Source of the DNA: Rheum nobile
Taxonomy: Eukaryota > Streptophyta > Magnoliopsida > Caryophyllales > Polygonaceae
Reading direction: 5' to 3'
NCBI GenBank assembly: GCA_027886185.1
Contig: WOAB01000040.1
Location: 434,001-498,000 of the forward strand
DNA: 64,000 nucleotides
This document shows positions 21,678 through 32,582 of this stretch, one piece after another. Numbering within the stretch: the first letter of the stretch is position 1; every line of letters begins with the position of its first letter. The notes under the pieces are model-generated. The model searched no databases, was not told where the DNA came from, and saw only the letters and a list, made by a program, of their open reading frames with translations. A program made the translations under genes and the position numbers.

Positions 21678-24217
21678 CTACAAGATCTCATGGGAAGACA
21701 TTGGATGCAAGGTGATGCACTTCCCGTGGTAATTGAACACATAAGTGTTCAAATAGCCATCATGGATCACGCGTCTGTCGAATTGCCATGGGCGCCCAAG
21801 CAAAATATGGGTGGCGTTCATTGCAATGACATCACAAAGTATAGAATCACAGTATAGCCCTATGGAAAAAGAAACTAAGCATTGGCGAGATACTATATTA
21901 CCTAGACTTGAAGAAATCCATTGGAGGGCATAAGGCTGTGGATGAGGCGTCGTAGGCAACTTGAAGTGTGTCACGACCTTCTCATTGACGATGTTAGCAC
22001 ATTATCCTCCATCAACTATGACATTTAAGGAAGCCGTTTGGACGAGAGCCCTTGTGTGGAACAAGTTCTCGCGTTGGTCACGGAGGCTCGCTTCCTTGAC
22101 TGTGAGGAGACGACGCGTTACCAAACTCAATGGTGTGCCCGCGTGCAGAGAAGCGGGTTCGCAGTCATAGGCGTCTTCCTCCTCTTCGATGCCTTCATCG
22201 ATGGCCTCTAGGGTTTGCTCCTCGTCGTCGCAAGACTCGTAGCCGGCGGCGGCCATGGAGAACAAAACCTTCTGAGCGTTTGGGCAATCCTTCTTATAGC
22301 GGCCTCTTCCACCACACTTGTAACACTCAAGGTCGCGCCCGCGATCTGTGCCTACTGGAGCTTGTCTGGGCGCGTTCTGGCGCGGCGCGGTGTTTGGCGT
22401 CGACGGCTTCGCTTTGGGGGCTTGGCTCGACGCGGCTGTGGTAGAGACATTAGGGCGAACATTAGTAGAAGGCAATCCACTAGGGTTAGAAGAATACCTT
22501 TGGTGGCCACTTGGAAAAGTGTAAGACTTTCGACGAGTTATTTGGGCATGAAGTTGCATTGTCGTATGTCTGAGTATGTTCAAATCTTTGATGGGCAAAA
22601 TCTCGAGTTGATCACGGATGTTGGTGTTCAAGCCACTCAAGAACTTCGTCCTCAAAGTCGATGGTGCAACGAAGATGTTGGCCTTGTAATACATGTCTTC
22701 AAGCTTGGAAAAGAACTCGAGTGGAGTCATCGACCCTTGGCGATTTCCATTCTCATTTGATTCCTATAGTCTGGAGGCACGTATTTCTTGGTCATCACGT
22801 AGACTAGTTGGTGCCATTCTGTGACTCTGATTCTGTGGCGACGCACGCAGTCATCTTCGAATCTATGCCACCACACGCGGGCGGCTCCTCGGAAGTGAAG
22901 TGTCGTGGCGTCGACATGCTCCATAGGTGGCACTCGACAATATCTAAGGGTGTACTCCGTAGCCTGCACTCATTCAAGAAAAAACAGACGGATTGTATTC
23001 ACCATAAAAATGCTCGATCTTTACCTTGACTTCGTGTCGTTAGTATCGAGGCTGGGCATGTGCTTGGTTGAAAGCGTTGTTTGGCGCGGCGACGTAGAGA
23101 GGATTCTCGTAGGCGTGCACACCATGGGGTCTATCACGTCCAACCTGGCGTCTATCGCGGTCTCGGTGATCTTCGCCGCGAGCAAACTCATCCCTTGGCG
23201 CATAGGCGTCGTCGTGTCGGCGTCTTCGCGGCTGGGCATCGTAGTCGGCTTGGCAAATGTCCCTTGGCATGACATCGCGACGCTCGCCGCCAATGTCACA
23301 AACGCGTTCTGTTTGGGGCTGGAGACACGGGGGAGGTATCCAATCCGAAGGGTGATCCTGCAATTCAAGTGGATCTCCAAGAGGGGGTGAAAAAAATTAG
23401 GGTTGACCATACCCGAGTCCTCGATCTCCTCGTCGTCATACTCGTCGAAGTCATCGTGGACATTGGGTGTGATCGACGCGTAGCCATCGGATCCGTAACG
23501 CAGCGTCCGAACACTTTGGTGTCGAAGATGATCGCATACATCATGGCTCCGTGGCTGGGTAGTTGGGGTCCTCAATTGATTATCTCATCGCGTATGCCCA
23601 CTTGGTCGGCGACTAGGTCTCCTTGGCGTCGCGTCGGTTTGCTCGGCTCGGCGAGGGCGGCCTTTGCGTGGCGCTGAGCTCGGTACGCGTCGCTGGGATC
23701 TCCGAGAGGCATAGCGATCATCAAAGTTGTATGGTTTAGAAAACTCACCTTGAGTGTCCTCGGCGTCGCGGTCTTTGTCGGAGCCGGTGTCGAAGCCAGC
23801 GGGTGTGGCTCTGGGCACGTAGTGGTCCGTGTATGAAACGAAGCCTTGGCGACTCTTGATGACACTTTGCATACGATTGAGTTGTGGTTGATGATGAGAT
23901 GTAGAAGGCATGATTCCTTTGCCTTTGTCTACTCTAGTCTTCGATGGACCGGCGTCGGTGGCTCATGGTTGAGCCGGCGCGTCCATAGCACTCAATGGAG
24001 TTGGAGTGGGCACGAGTTGTGCCGCGCGTTCTCTGGCTTCAAATTGAGCAACGCATTGACGAAGAGCTTGGATCTCTCGTTGCTCCTCGGACAACTCCAT
24101 GATGGGATCTTGTTGTGGGGGATCAATCGGTGGTTGGTCTTGGGGTAGACCCAACGGCGGTGGATGTGGGTTGGTGTTGTCGACTCCAAGTTGGTCTTCA
24201 CTGTGTCCAGCCGTCAT
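21678..24217 (-). pseudogene. gypsy-2 gag and protease, multiply broken
   Basis: The likely start is the ATG at 24217 (MTAGHSEDQL). An Arg/Asp-rich stretch with several frame changes follows (about 23911-23021). Then come the gag core (VWWHRFEDDCVRRHRI, TKKYVPPDYRNQM and FFSKLEDMYYKANIF) and a zinc knuckle reading CYKCGGRGRYKKDC. Its CCHC histidine is replaced by arginine, which should abolish zinc binding. The protease motif VIVDGG is followed at once by a stop near 22002. Homology resumes at 21974 with a segment ending LLGRPWQFDRRVIHDG. Confidence 0.8.
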
Positions 24218-25052
24218 GTAACCTATAATAATATGACCAGACATGGGAGTAAAAATGAACCAAAAGACAACAAAGAACAACAACCAAGAAAATCACTAGT
24301 CAAGTCACAAAGTTCACGTAGGTAGGGTTAGTTTGGCTTGTCGTGAGGGCGGCTTGGCTTGCACAAGTGATGGTGTATCAAGCAAGTTGCAATCAAACAA
24401 ACAAGAATAAATTGGAACCTTAAAACAAACGTAAACAAAGTAACCTAATTAGCAAGAAATCACCATCTAAGAAGCTTGACCTAGACGGCGGAAGGGTTGA
24501 GAAGATGAGCTTAGACCGAGTCGAGTGGATTAGGGTTGCCTTATTTTGGCTTTACCTAACTTTGGTAACTTTTTTTTTTGAATATCTTTTAGATATCTTT
24601 TTTTTATTTTTATAATATCCGAGATCTTATCTTTTGATCTTTTCGGATTTGCAAAAGGAAACAAAAGAAAACGGCCTAAGTAACAAGAATATCACAATTG
24701 TGATCTTTAGAGATAGGAGAGAGAAGATAAGATTTGATATGATATCTTATAGAAGGAAATTCGGCTAACTTAACTAAAAAGCAAAATCTAGCAAACAAGG
24801 AAACTCTATCCACGCGTGAAACAAGGAAATAAAATATTCTAGCATGCAAGATAACAAATTACCTAACACACCAAAACTTAGGGAACAAGGAAAAATTTCA
24901 GCCAAGATATGATCTTGTAGAAACCGAATAGGTGATGGAAATATGGAAATTTGTGGCTTTTCTCAACAATCTTACGAAAACAAAACGATGGGGGTCAAGT
25001 TTTTTTTGTGTGAACAAGATGCAAACTTGAGTTCGTGACTTACAAGACTGCT
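24218..25052 (-). other. gypsy-2 untranslated leader
   Basis: About 830 bases lie between the primer site and the gag start. The sequence is A/T-rich with T runs near 24570-24620 and has no credible coding sequence. Confidence 0.6.
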
Positions 25053-25066
25053 GGGCTCTAATGCCA
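25053..25066 (-). promoter_or_regulatory. gypsy-2 primer binding site
   Basis: The minus strand reads TGGCATTAGAGCCC, two transitions from the tRNA-Met primer site, two bases inside the LTR end. Confidence 0.7.
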
Positions 25067-25068
25067 GT

Positions 25069-25305
25069 TGATGTGTTCTTGCCTCCGATGACAAGCCAAT
25101 TGTCAAAGGTGACACCTTTGGATCTAGTCTTGGGCGAGAAGTCACTCCTTTTAGAGTTTATCGGACACGGTGGTGCTGCGAAGCGAACCCGGTGGAGGTG
25201 GTCTGGAAGATCGCGGTGTCGGCGAGGCTGAGTGTCACGATTAGGGTCACGATAGCGAAGACGACGTCGATGGTGATGGCGAGGGCAAGCGCGATGTAAG
25301 CGATT
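25069..25305 (-). repeat. gypsy-2 5' LTR, truncated to ~237 bases
   Basis: Matches 16207-16445 closely, then homology stops at AGCGATT (25305), where unrelated sequence with a repeated GCCATACTATCACTT motif begins. Confidence 0.85.
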
Positions 25306-25382
25306 ATGCCATACTATCACTTTGCTAGAAATGCTGCTTGTGCCATACTATCACTTTTGGTGATTTGTTTTTGCTTTTCTAC

Positions 25383-25979
25383 TTAAAGTACCGTATGATA
25401 CACCTTGTTCGCATGAGGCAAAGGCTCATGTGACAAATTTTGACTTTTAATGGACTCATAATCTGCATTCAATTTCATCAGAAAGTCTATCACCTTGGAC
25501 CGATTATCCATTTCCAAGACTCGATTCAGAATACCACATTTACACTGAGCAATTCCTCCACAAGTGCATATAGGATAGCCATTCAAATTTTGCAATTCAT
25601 CCCAAATAGTCTTAACTGTAACAAAATATGCAGTCATAATTAAGCTTCCTTGACATACCTGAGCTAATTCATGCTTCAACTTGTAAACAAGTGGATTGTT
25701 GCTCTATTGATATCGCTCGCAAATTTTAAGCCATAAGTCTCGAGTAAAATCGGATTGAACAAAGGTGGACGCCAGCTTGCGAGTCATGGTGCTCATAATC
25801 CAACAGGCGATCATGCGATCGCACCTGTGCCAGCGCGCGTAGGTGTTAGAATTGAGCGTCGGCCTCACCATGGTTCCATCAATGAAACAGAGTTTCATTT
25901 TCGCATCGAGCGCCATCTTAATCTGGCGACTCCATAGAAGATAGTTTCCTCCGTCAAACATCACCGTAGAAATAATCAT
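25383..25979 (-). pseudogene. copia gag fragment (retrotran_gag type)
   Basis: Two minus-strand pieces (25979-25704 and 25679-25383) form one gag domain: GGNYLLWSRQIKMALDAK, KLCFIDGT, a CWIMSTM segment, LWLKICERY, then LAQVCQGSL, TIWDELQNLNGYPIC and a Cys-containing turn. The pieces are separated by a stop and frame change near 25690. No LTR, primer site or pol was found nearby, so it is a truncated relic. The family is a copia lineage different from copia-A/B and from the Tork-type element at 28761-31718. Confidence 0.7.
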
Positions 25980-26030
25980 TCACGGTGAATCGGAGTTTCC
26001 TAGCATCAGTGGACCGCTCTGCGAATTTTT

Positions 26031-27058
26031 TACCAAAGTAGGCACTTATTACAAATTTATTCCCAATTTAGGCTCGGAATGAAACTTATTCTGAGAATAG
26101 GCTGGTTGGCGGAGGCTCGGACTAAGTCGTTGTACATAGGAGCGACTACTGTAAAATAAAACGGTGAACGAAACAACGACTTATGCCGAAACAGACTTTG
26201 ATTTTTTTTTTTTTTTTAAAAGTAAGAGTCGCTGTTTCAACCGACGACTATATTATTTATATTTCCCGGTTCTATTTCAAAACAAAAAAAAAATATTTTT
26301 ATAAGTCGCTGCACAGTGCAGCGACTCACCCTATAAATTAAAAAAAATTAAAAAAAAGTTTCTTCCTCCTATTTCTTCCCCAGATCCAATTTGGGGCACC
26401 AACCAAGGGCTCCGGCTCCCCCTCCGCGCTGCCAACCAAGGCTTACACCGCCGACCAAGACCTCCTGCCACCGGCTAAGGCATCTCCTTCATTCTGTGCC
26501 GCCGCCCAAGGGCCTCACCCTCCGCGCTGGCGCCCAAACACCTCCCACCGTGCCACCGCCTAGGGGCGCCTCTTCCTCGTGTCGCCGCCTATGGGTGTCT
26601 CCCTCCGTCACCAATCAGAAGAAAGAAACATAAGAAAGAAATTGGATAACTTGGTAGAGGAAGATGAAAAGAAAGAGAAGAAAGAAATTGGATCTGGGGA
26701 AGAAGTAGGAGGAAGATGAAATAATTTTTTTTTAAATTTATAGGGTAAGTCGCTGCACACTGCAGCGACTTATATATATAATTTTTTTTATTTTGAAATA
26801 GAACCGGGAATTATATAAATTGGGAATAAATTTATAGGATAAGTCGCCGGTTGAAACAGCGACTCTTCCTTTTTTTAAAAAAAAATCATATCAAAGTATG
26901 CTTCGGCATAAGTCGTTGTTTCATTCACCGTTTTATTTCACGGTAGTCGCTATTTCGTACATCGACTTAGGCCGAGCCCCGCGAGATAACCTATTCTCGG
27001 TATAAGTTTTATTCCGAGTCTAAATTGGGAATAAATTTGTAATAAGTGCCTACTTTGG
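26031..27058. mobile_element. Fold-back element with ~360-base terminal inverted repeats
   Basis: The arms 26031-26394 and 26684-27058 are inverted copies over nearly their full length. They share CCAAAGTAGGCACTTATTAC at the tip and AGTCGCTGTTTCAACCG further in. Each arm also contains a perfect short palindrome built on GTCGCTGCAC (26304-26324 and 26749-26773). The ~290-base centre is C-rich (26391-26633) with no recognised product. A target duplication could not be read, because both flanks are A or T runs. It could be a MULE-type MITE or a fold-back transposon. Confidence 0.7.
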
Positions 27059-27439
27059 AAAAAAAAATCCAAAAAACAATCAAAACTCCACCCAACCAAC
27101 CAACCCATTCAACTAGAGAAGTTCAACCCCAAGAAATAAAATTTCCCAAGGTAGATGACCATCCCACACGACCCACCAGAAAGACACCGAAGTCAAAATC
27201 AAAACACCACCAGGAATAACAATCAAGATAAAAGCAAATCAATAAACCACCCATAGCACAACACCCTTTGGAGAAGCACATACAAGTACAATTGACGGCG
27301 GCAAGGTGGACAATCCAACGAAGGTAAAAAAAGGTAGACCCAAATCCATAGCACTGGTAAAGTAACAGTAGCAACACATTAAAAGGTGGACAGCATAGAA
27401 CATTACAGGTGGAGAGTCCACATTACAGGTGAAAAGTCC
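27059..27439. other. Intergenic DNA
   Basis: No credible gene. A short direct repeat, ACATTACAGGTG followed by AAGTCC or AGTCC, occurs at 27404-27440, just before the next inverted-repeat element. Confidence 0.4.
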
Positions 27440-27983
27440 GTTTCACGTGCGAAATATGCTTACCATGCGAAATGCGAAACGGTCGCGTTCATTCGAGTTC
27501 ATAAATAGACACCACATGTTCATTTTCTGAGCGATAATGTTCATTATCTGGGGGGTAATATTCAAGGGCATTGTACTGTTAAAAAAAGGGAGGGATAGTG
27601 AATAGTGACGCGGTGGTATAACCGTAAATATGGCAATTTTTTTTTCGGTCAACAATTTTTATTTATTTTTTATTTATTTATTGTCTTTGATCGTTCTGGA
27701 ATAGACAATTATTAACGTTCACATATAAGTACTATATGTTCATTGTATGTGTCGTATAAGTTCACATATAACATGATCATGTTTCAACACATGTCTTTGA
27801 ACATTCAGTGCTTATTTGTGAACGTGAATGTACAAATAAATGAACATCTAATGCTTATTCGTGAACCTTCTATATAGGCTTTTTCAGAATGATCACGGGA
27901 CGAAAATGAAAAAAAAAAAAAAAAAAAACGTACGGCCGAGATTGCTTCGCATTTCGCACGGGAAACCTATTTCGCACGGGAAC
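27440..27983. mobile_element. Probable MITE with ~40-base inverted ends
   Basis: The left end has GTTTCACGTGCGAAATA then CATGCGAAATGCGAA. The right end has the inverse of GTTCCCGTGCGAAATA then CCGTGCGAAATGCGAAG. The interior is AT-rich, with many GTTCA-type motifs and a long A run at 27909-27928. The target duplication is not clear. Confidence 0.45.
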
Positions 27984-28755
27984 CCAAATCTACAGGTGGA
28001 GGCATAATAAAGAAGAGCGACAGCAAAAACCATGCCATATTACCAGACGAGGCAGGACAACGACAATGCCGCAATGACAGACCCGTAGTTACTACGTACG
28101 GAACATGGGCATACTTTCAAAGGCAAAAATTTAATAAACGGAAAACATAAAATGAAAATACGAAAAGGTAAAAGCTAAAATTACCTAACCCAATGGACAC
28201 AAAACACACACAACAAGAGACAGCGATAGCAAGCTCATGGCCATGCAACATATTTTTGAAGTATTTCTTCTTGATGAACAACTCTTTTTTTAAGAGAGCA
28301 TGGATTTAACATGTCAAACATGCCCTTAACGAGAAATCTTACTAATTCCTCTACTATACAAATTTTGTTTGGATCAAGTAACATCCACACATATCAGCAC
28401 CATGGTTGCCAAAAAAAAAGACCATCTCATATATATATATAGAATTAGGCTCAAGTAGATACTAGTATTACGATAAATAGTAAGAAGCATCTTAAGCCAT
28501 GTGATTTAGACAATTCAACGGCTAAGATCTATTTTTTTGTGTAACGGTGTGCTGGGACGTAGGCTAACAAATCTTTGAGATTTGCAATTCCTGTAATTAT
28601 ACTCTACAAGTCTTTTTCTGGAAACAAATAATTAAGCATACTCACGTCTTCCTTCTATTTTCAACTCCTTTATCTCTTTCTTTGTACTTTGAGAGAGGGC
28701 ACCTCGTTTAAATTTCAAACTGGAGTGATATTTTCTGTTTCACATGTGGCATGCT
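27984..28755. other. Intergenic DNA
   Basis: AT-rich, no open frame of note and no paired repeat recognised. A TA microsatellite lies near 28430. Confidence 0.45.
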
Positions 28756-28760
28756 ACTAG

Positions 28761-28931
28761 TGTTGGAGGAAGAACGTTTGTTGGATCACAACTATCAAAC
28801 CTAACATATAAGTCCAATGGGGTTCCATCCTAAAATTAATTGATAATAGGAGGAGTAATCCATGTACTTATATACTAGGCTTGAAACCTCCACAATTCCA
28901 ATATGGGATTCACATGTGATCGACCCCAACA
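28761..28931 (-). repeat. Short (TRIM-family) LTR, 3' copy
   Basis: 171 bases, TGTTGGAGGA to CCCCAACA. On its internal side the minus strand carries the purine tract AGGGGGAGAT (28932-28941). It differs from the 5' copy at about 20 positions, mostly transitions, which suggests an old, methylated copy. Confidence 0.85.
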
Positions 28932-29135
28932 ATCTCCCCCTCACTTGTGAATCCATCACAAACCGGACCACCACGCACCTAAACCACCAAGAGTCATCAT
29001 TTGACTTGCACGTCTACACTGCGTGCTCACTCTTGGAACGCAACGGGTCAAAGGATAACCCGTTGGAGAGCACCGTGATGTCTATCTCTACCTGGTGCAA
29101 CCGGCCCATGCCGAACCATCGGCTCTGATATCACT
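28932..29135 (-). other. TRIM interior: primer site to polypurine tract
   Basis: Minus strand: TGATATCAGAGCC at 29133-29121, about 170 non-coding bases, then AGGGGGAGAT at 28941-28932. This is a complete, coding-free TRIM internal region. Confidence 0.75.
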
Positions 29136-29799
29136 TGTTGGGCCCGGAAGCGCAAATTCTGTGCCAACTAGGAGTAACGACAATTCTACTGACAATCAAA
29201 TGACACCCAGAAACATCGACAAACACAGAATCTCTGGATAACCAGATCACAGACAAACTCAAGCAACAGAATAATCACAATAACCAACACAGGAATTTAA
29301 CGTGGGAAAACCCTCAATCACGAGAGGGGAAAAAACCCACGACCGGCCAACCAAGCCAATCAATCTACTAATCAACAAATCAGTACAAGCGTTTAACAAT
29401 ACAAGTCTCACACACAGGAGACAAACATGGAGATCTCAAACACCCCTCTAAATACAATCCGATCTAGATAGGATTCCTCTCCAACTAACTAAACCACTTG
29501 TTCATGAGATTAGGGATTCCAAAGGGAGATGAACTTACCAAACCCTTGTTGGTAACGAGCTATCCGGATCCAAGAGACGATCTCCAAGGCCAAGGAAGAG
29601 CAAAACTAGCTCTTTTCTCTACCTTTCTTTTTCTCTCTCCTCCAAGCTCTCTCCTCTCTCTTTTCTTTCTTTGCTGGCTGCACACTCAAGAAGCTCAAAA
29701 TGCTTCTCTTTTACGGTGGTGGCTGCAGATGCACCCCTTCATTTGCTATCTAACCTAGCAAATAAGTTTGGGCTAGACTTTGGGCCCATTGGCCCAACA
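29136..29799 (-). repeat. Long LTR (664 bases) of Tork-type copia inside the chimera
   Basis: Starts TGTTGGGCCC and ends GGCCCAACA on the plus strand. Outside the right end is ATCTCCCCCTTC, a polypurine tract on the minus strand. The AACGTGGGAAAACCC stretch near 29300 resembles LTRs of Tork-lineage elements. There is no second copy in the window. Confidence 0.75.
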
Positions 29800-29842
29800 A
29801 TCTCCCCCTTCAGCCCAAGGGAAAGACGTCATCATCCTGGCC

Positions 29843-31499
29843 TCACCTGCATCTGAGTCCCGTCTCGCCATCGTGGCGCGGAACCGATGCTCGCCAAATA
29901 TCATCATCACTACCATCCTCTAGCTCCCCCTCATCCGTAACTCTCTCGAACACTGAGGTAGGATATCTGGTGGACTCATACTCCTCTCTCTCTGACCTCC
30001 TGGCAGTTTCTTCAGTCTGTGTTGGCTCTCCCTGCTCAGATCCTTCATCAGCTTCAACACCTAATGAACACTCCTCTGACACGGGTATCACATCAACACC
30101 ATCCTCTGAAGTAAACTCCACACTTGTGCCATCCCCTTCTGACGTCTCAGAAGATCCGCTGAATCTTGTCTGCTTCACAGACAAACTATCATCACAAGTG
30201 CTCAAGATCACACCGACAACAGAATTGAGAGACTTCTTTGCCTGAACCTGCAGCCTCATCTCACTCAAGCATGTCGACCGCCTATGCATCCAATCAAGTG
30301 AAGTATCATCTTGAGCTCCACTCAAGCCTTCCTTGATATCTCACATCTGAGTCTGATACAAGGTGTCTTTCAAGCTGCCCCTTGCAATCACCATGGAACC
30401 TTTGACGAGTTTCCACTTCTTATCACCAAAGAAGTTCTTGTAGCCCTCCTGATCCAAAATATTTAGAGAAATCAGATTCATCCGCAGATCCGGTATGTGG
30501 CACACATTCTTCAATGTTTGTCTTCACACAAACATCACCCATATCAACCACCTCTGCATGACTGACGTTCCCCATCTTCACCGTGCCAAAGACTCATGCT
30601 CTGTACGTAGTGAATGCTTCCTTCCTTGATGTACAGTGGTAAGACGAACCAGAGTCAACAACCCACTCTACACAAGTATCTGGCTCACAACTCTGAGCAT
30701 GAACACAAGAGAGAACAACCAATGCATCCTCATCACCATGCACAGTTGCAGTGGTGTTTTCATCATTTTCCTTCTGATTTTTCTCCTTCCAATGTTTACA
30801 GTTTCTCTTGATATGCCCTTCTTTGCCACAGAAGTAACAAGCATAGCTCCTCTTGGTCTGCGATCTACCTCTCGATCTACTCCTCGAATCTGTCACCAAA
30901 GCATGTGATGTATCCGTGCCCATATCCTTCCTCCTAGTCTCCTCATTGTAGAGACTATCCTTCACTGCAGATAAAGACACAACACCACTCGGAGCAGAAT
31001 TGTTGATGGATACCACCAGAGTCTCCCAACTGTCAGGCAAAGAACTCAAGAGCAATAGGGCTTGTAACTCATCATCAAGGACCAACTTCATCGTGTTCAA
31101 CTGATTCACCAATTCCTGAAATTCACTCAGATGCTCTGCAATAGGCTTTCCGTCTCTGTACTTGAGATTCACCAGCTTTCTAATCACAAAAGCTTTACTC
31201 TGGGCTGACTTTCTCTCATACATATCTTCCAATTTCCACAACACCTGTGCATCCGTCTCGTTGCTAATATGGTGATAAACACAGTTATCCACCCATTGTC
31301 TGATGGTTCCAATAGCCTTTCTGTGCAGCTTCTTCCAGTCACTCTCAGATGTCTCAGTCGGCCCTTTTGATCCCAACTCAACCGGATCATACAAGTCCCT
31401 GCAGTACAACAAATCTTCCATCCGCGACTTCCAAATCGAATAATTTGAAGCCGTCAACTTGATCATTGTACCCGCAAAGTCTTTAACTTTCATTGTCAT
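29843..31499 (-). pseudogene. Tork-type copia gag-protease-pre-integrase, integrase core and RT deleted
   Basis: Gag probably starts at 31499 (MTMKVKDFAG), with UBN2-type signatures (SNYSIWKSRMEDLLYCRDLY, LLLLSSLPDSWETLV) and a CCHC knuckle (CYFCGKEGHIKRNC). It leads into a protease with the intact motif WVVDSGSSYHCTS and stops at 30594. Homology continues (VKMGNVSHAEVVDMGDVCVK), then shifts frame near 30430. The 30325-29843 frame then carries a decayed GAG-pre-integrase domain and jumps to a Glu-rich post-integrase linker with RRSEREEYESTRYP. The integrase core, RT and RNase H are missing. Confidence 0.8.
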
Positions 31500-31531
31500 C
31501 TTCACTTCTAATGCCCACAATCTCAACACAA

Positions 31532-31549
31532 CCAAAATCTCTGATACCA
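31532..31549 (-). promoter_or_regulatory. Primer binding site of the chimeric element
   Basis: The minus strand reads TGGTATCAGAGATTTTGG two bases after the short LTR. The first 11 bases match the tRNA-Met site. The continuation ATTTTGG belongs to the Tork leader, which puts the chimera joint at or in the primer site. Confidence 0.75.
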
Positions 31550-31551
31550 CT

Positions 31552-31718
31552 TGTTGGGGAAAGAACGCTTGTTGGGCCACAACCACCAAGCCCAACACAT
31601 AAGCCCAATGGGGTTCCATCCTAAAACCAATTGGTAATAGGAGGAGTAACTCATATACTTATATGCTAGGCTTGGAACCTCCATAATTCCAATTTGGGAT
31701 TCACATGTGACCCCAACA
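31552..31718 (-). repeat. Short (TRIM-family) LTR, 5' copy
   Basis: 167 bases, TGTTGGGGAA to ACCCCAACA, followed by the ACTAG target duplication. Shares the CTCCTCCTATT..CCAATTGG block (inverse) with the TRIM LTRs at 13821-14564. Confidence 0.85.
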
Positions 31719-31787
31719 ACTAGAGCACTCAATCTCTTTCCAATGAAGATCTTGTGATGTCGTATTTTAATTCTCGATTGTTGTCAA

Positions 31788-32355
31788 CAGTGGCGGACTC
31801 AGGGAATTTGAAGGGGTGGCCGCCCTCGCTAGCCTCCACCGATTTTAGTATATTACGGGAAAATACCTAGTAGAAAAGTAGTTATTTTAAAAAAGCATTG
31901 TCCCGCCCCCTTTTACAGCAATTTCCCCCCCTTTTACAGCACTTTTAAAAATAGTAAAGACAACGCTTTTTTCAGAAAACCGCTTTCTTTGACCTTTTTA
32001 CAAGCTAATAGACAACACTTCTTTTAAAAAACCACTTTCCCACTTCTTCATTTTCCCGAAAATTCTAATTAGCATAAATCTTTGTTTGTTATATTTGCTA
32101 AAAAAAACTTATCCAATTTTATTTATGATCTATTTTTAATGATTTGATTAGATTAATTAGACATTATTCAAATTGATTTTTTTTGTTTAGTTTATTGTCA
32201 AATTAATTTTAAAAAATGGTTATCAATTGCAAATATTTGACTGTAAATTATTTTAACGAGTAAAAATGTTGCTAATAATATTCGTAAATCGATCAATAGT
32301 TTTGGACTCCTTGTACTTCCGCCCCTCCTTCCGAGTAATCCTGGGTCCGCCACTG
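31788..32355. mobile_element. Non-autonomous hAT element with 8-bp GTTGTCAA duplication
   Basis: Ends CAGTGGCGGACTCAGG and, inverted, CCTGGGTCCGCCACTG give 16-base inverted repeats with one mismatch. GTTGTCAA lies immediately outside on both sides (31780-31787 and 32356-32363). An 8-bp duplication and CAGTGG-type ends are hAT features. The 568-base interior has no transposase. Confidence 0.9.
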
Positions 32356-32549
32356 GTTGTCAAACTAGAAGCTCCCCATTTCGTCAAAAAGTTGTTCAAA
32401 GTCCATATCCTAAAGACCCCATAATCTATATGTTCATCGCAAGAATGCTTTGTATTGAAAATGGTGAAGTATGCACTCTATTTTGGTGCACAATTGTACA
32501 TACATCGGTGCATAATTGATATTTCCCATTGATCCACCGAATCTCCGGC

Positions 32550-32582
32550 GTTGACCGATCGTTGACCGATCGTTGACCGATC
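32550..32582. repeat. Three tandem copies of an 11-base unit
   Basis: GTTGACCGATC is repeated three times without interruption. Confidence 0.85.

Larger units (their letters stand above)
16207..25305 (-). mobile_element. Ty3/gypsy retrotransposon gypsy-2, decayed, with truncated 5' LTR
   Basis: Direct repeats at 16207 and 25069 both begin TGATGTGTTCTTGCC and match for about 240 bases. Between them, read on the minus strand, lie a primer site (25066-25053), leader, gag, zinc knuckle, protease, reverse transcriptase, RNase H, integrase and a C-terminal TRSRS motif. The 5' LTR is cut at 25305, so the outer target duplication cannot be checked. A solo LTR interrupts the integrase. Many stops and frameshifts show it is old. 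Confidence 0.88.
28761..31718 (-). mobile_element. Chimeric retroelement: TRIM LTRs enclosing Tork-type copia sequence, ACTAG target duplication
   Basis: The outer repeats 28761-28931 and 31552-31718 are short LTRs of the TRIM family seen at 13821, and ACTAG flanks the whole unit (28756-28760 and 31719-31723). Minus-strand order: short LTR, primer site, copia gag-protease-pre-integrase with a post-integrase linker, polypurine tract, a different 664-base LTR, a second primer site, ~180 bases of TRIM interior, polypurine tract, short LTR. The long LTR is therefore bounded by a purine tract on one side and a primer site on the other, as in the middle of a tandem. Recombination or template switching at the shared primer site explains the order best. 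Confidence 0.8.

Noticed and set aside
23021..23911. Arg/Asp-rich frames in gypsy-2 as a separate gene
   Set aside because: They lie between the gag start and gag core on the same strand, change frame several times, and are best read as a decayed gag linker.
30594..31619. Translation start of the Tork-type gag at 31619
   Set aside because: That frame begins inside the short LTR. The ATG at 31499, downstream of the primer site, fits the element structure and the family's gag start.
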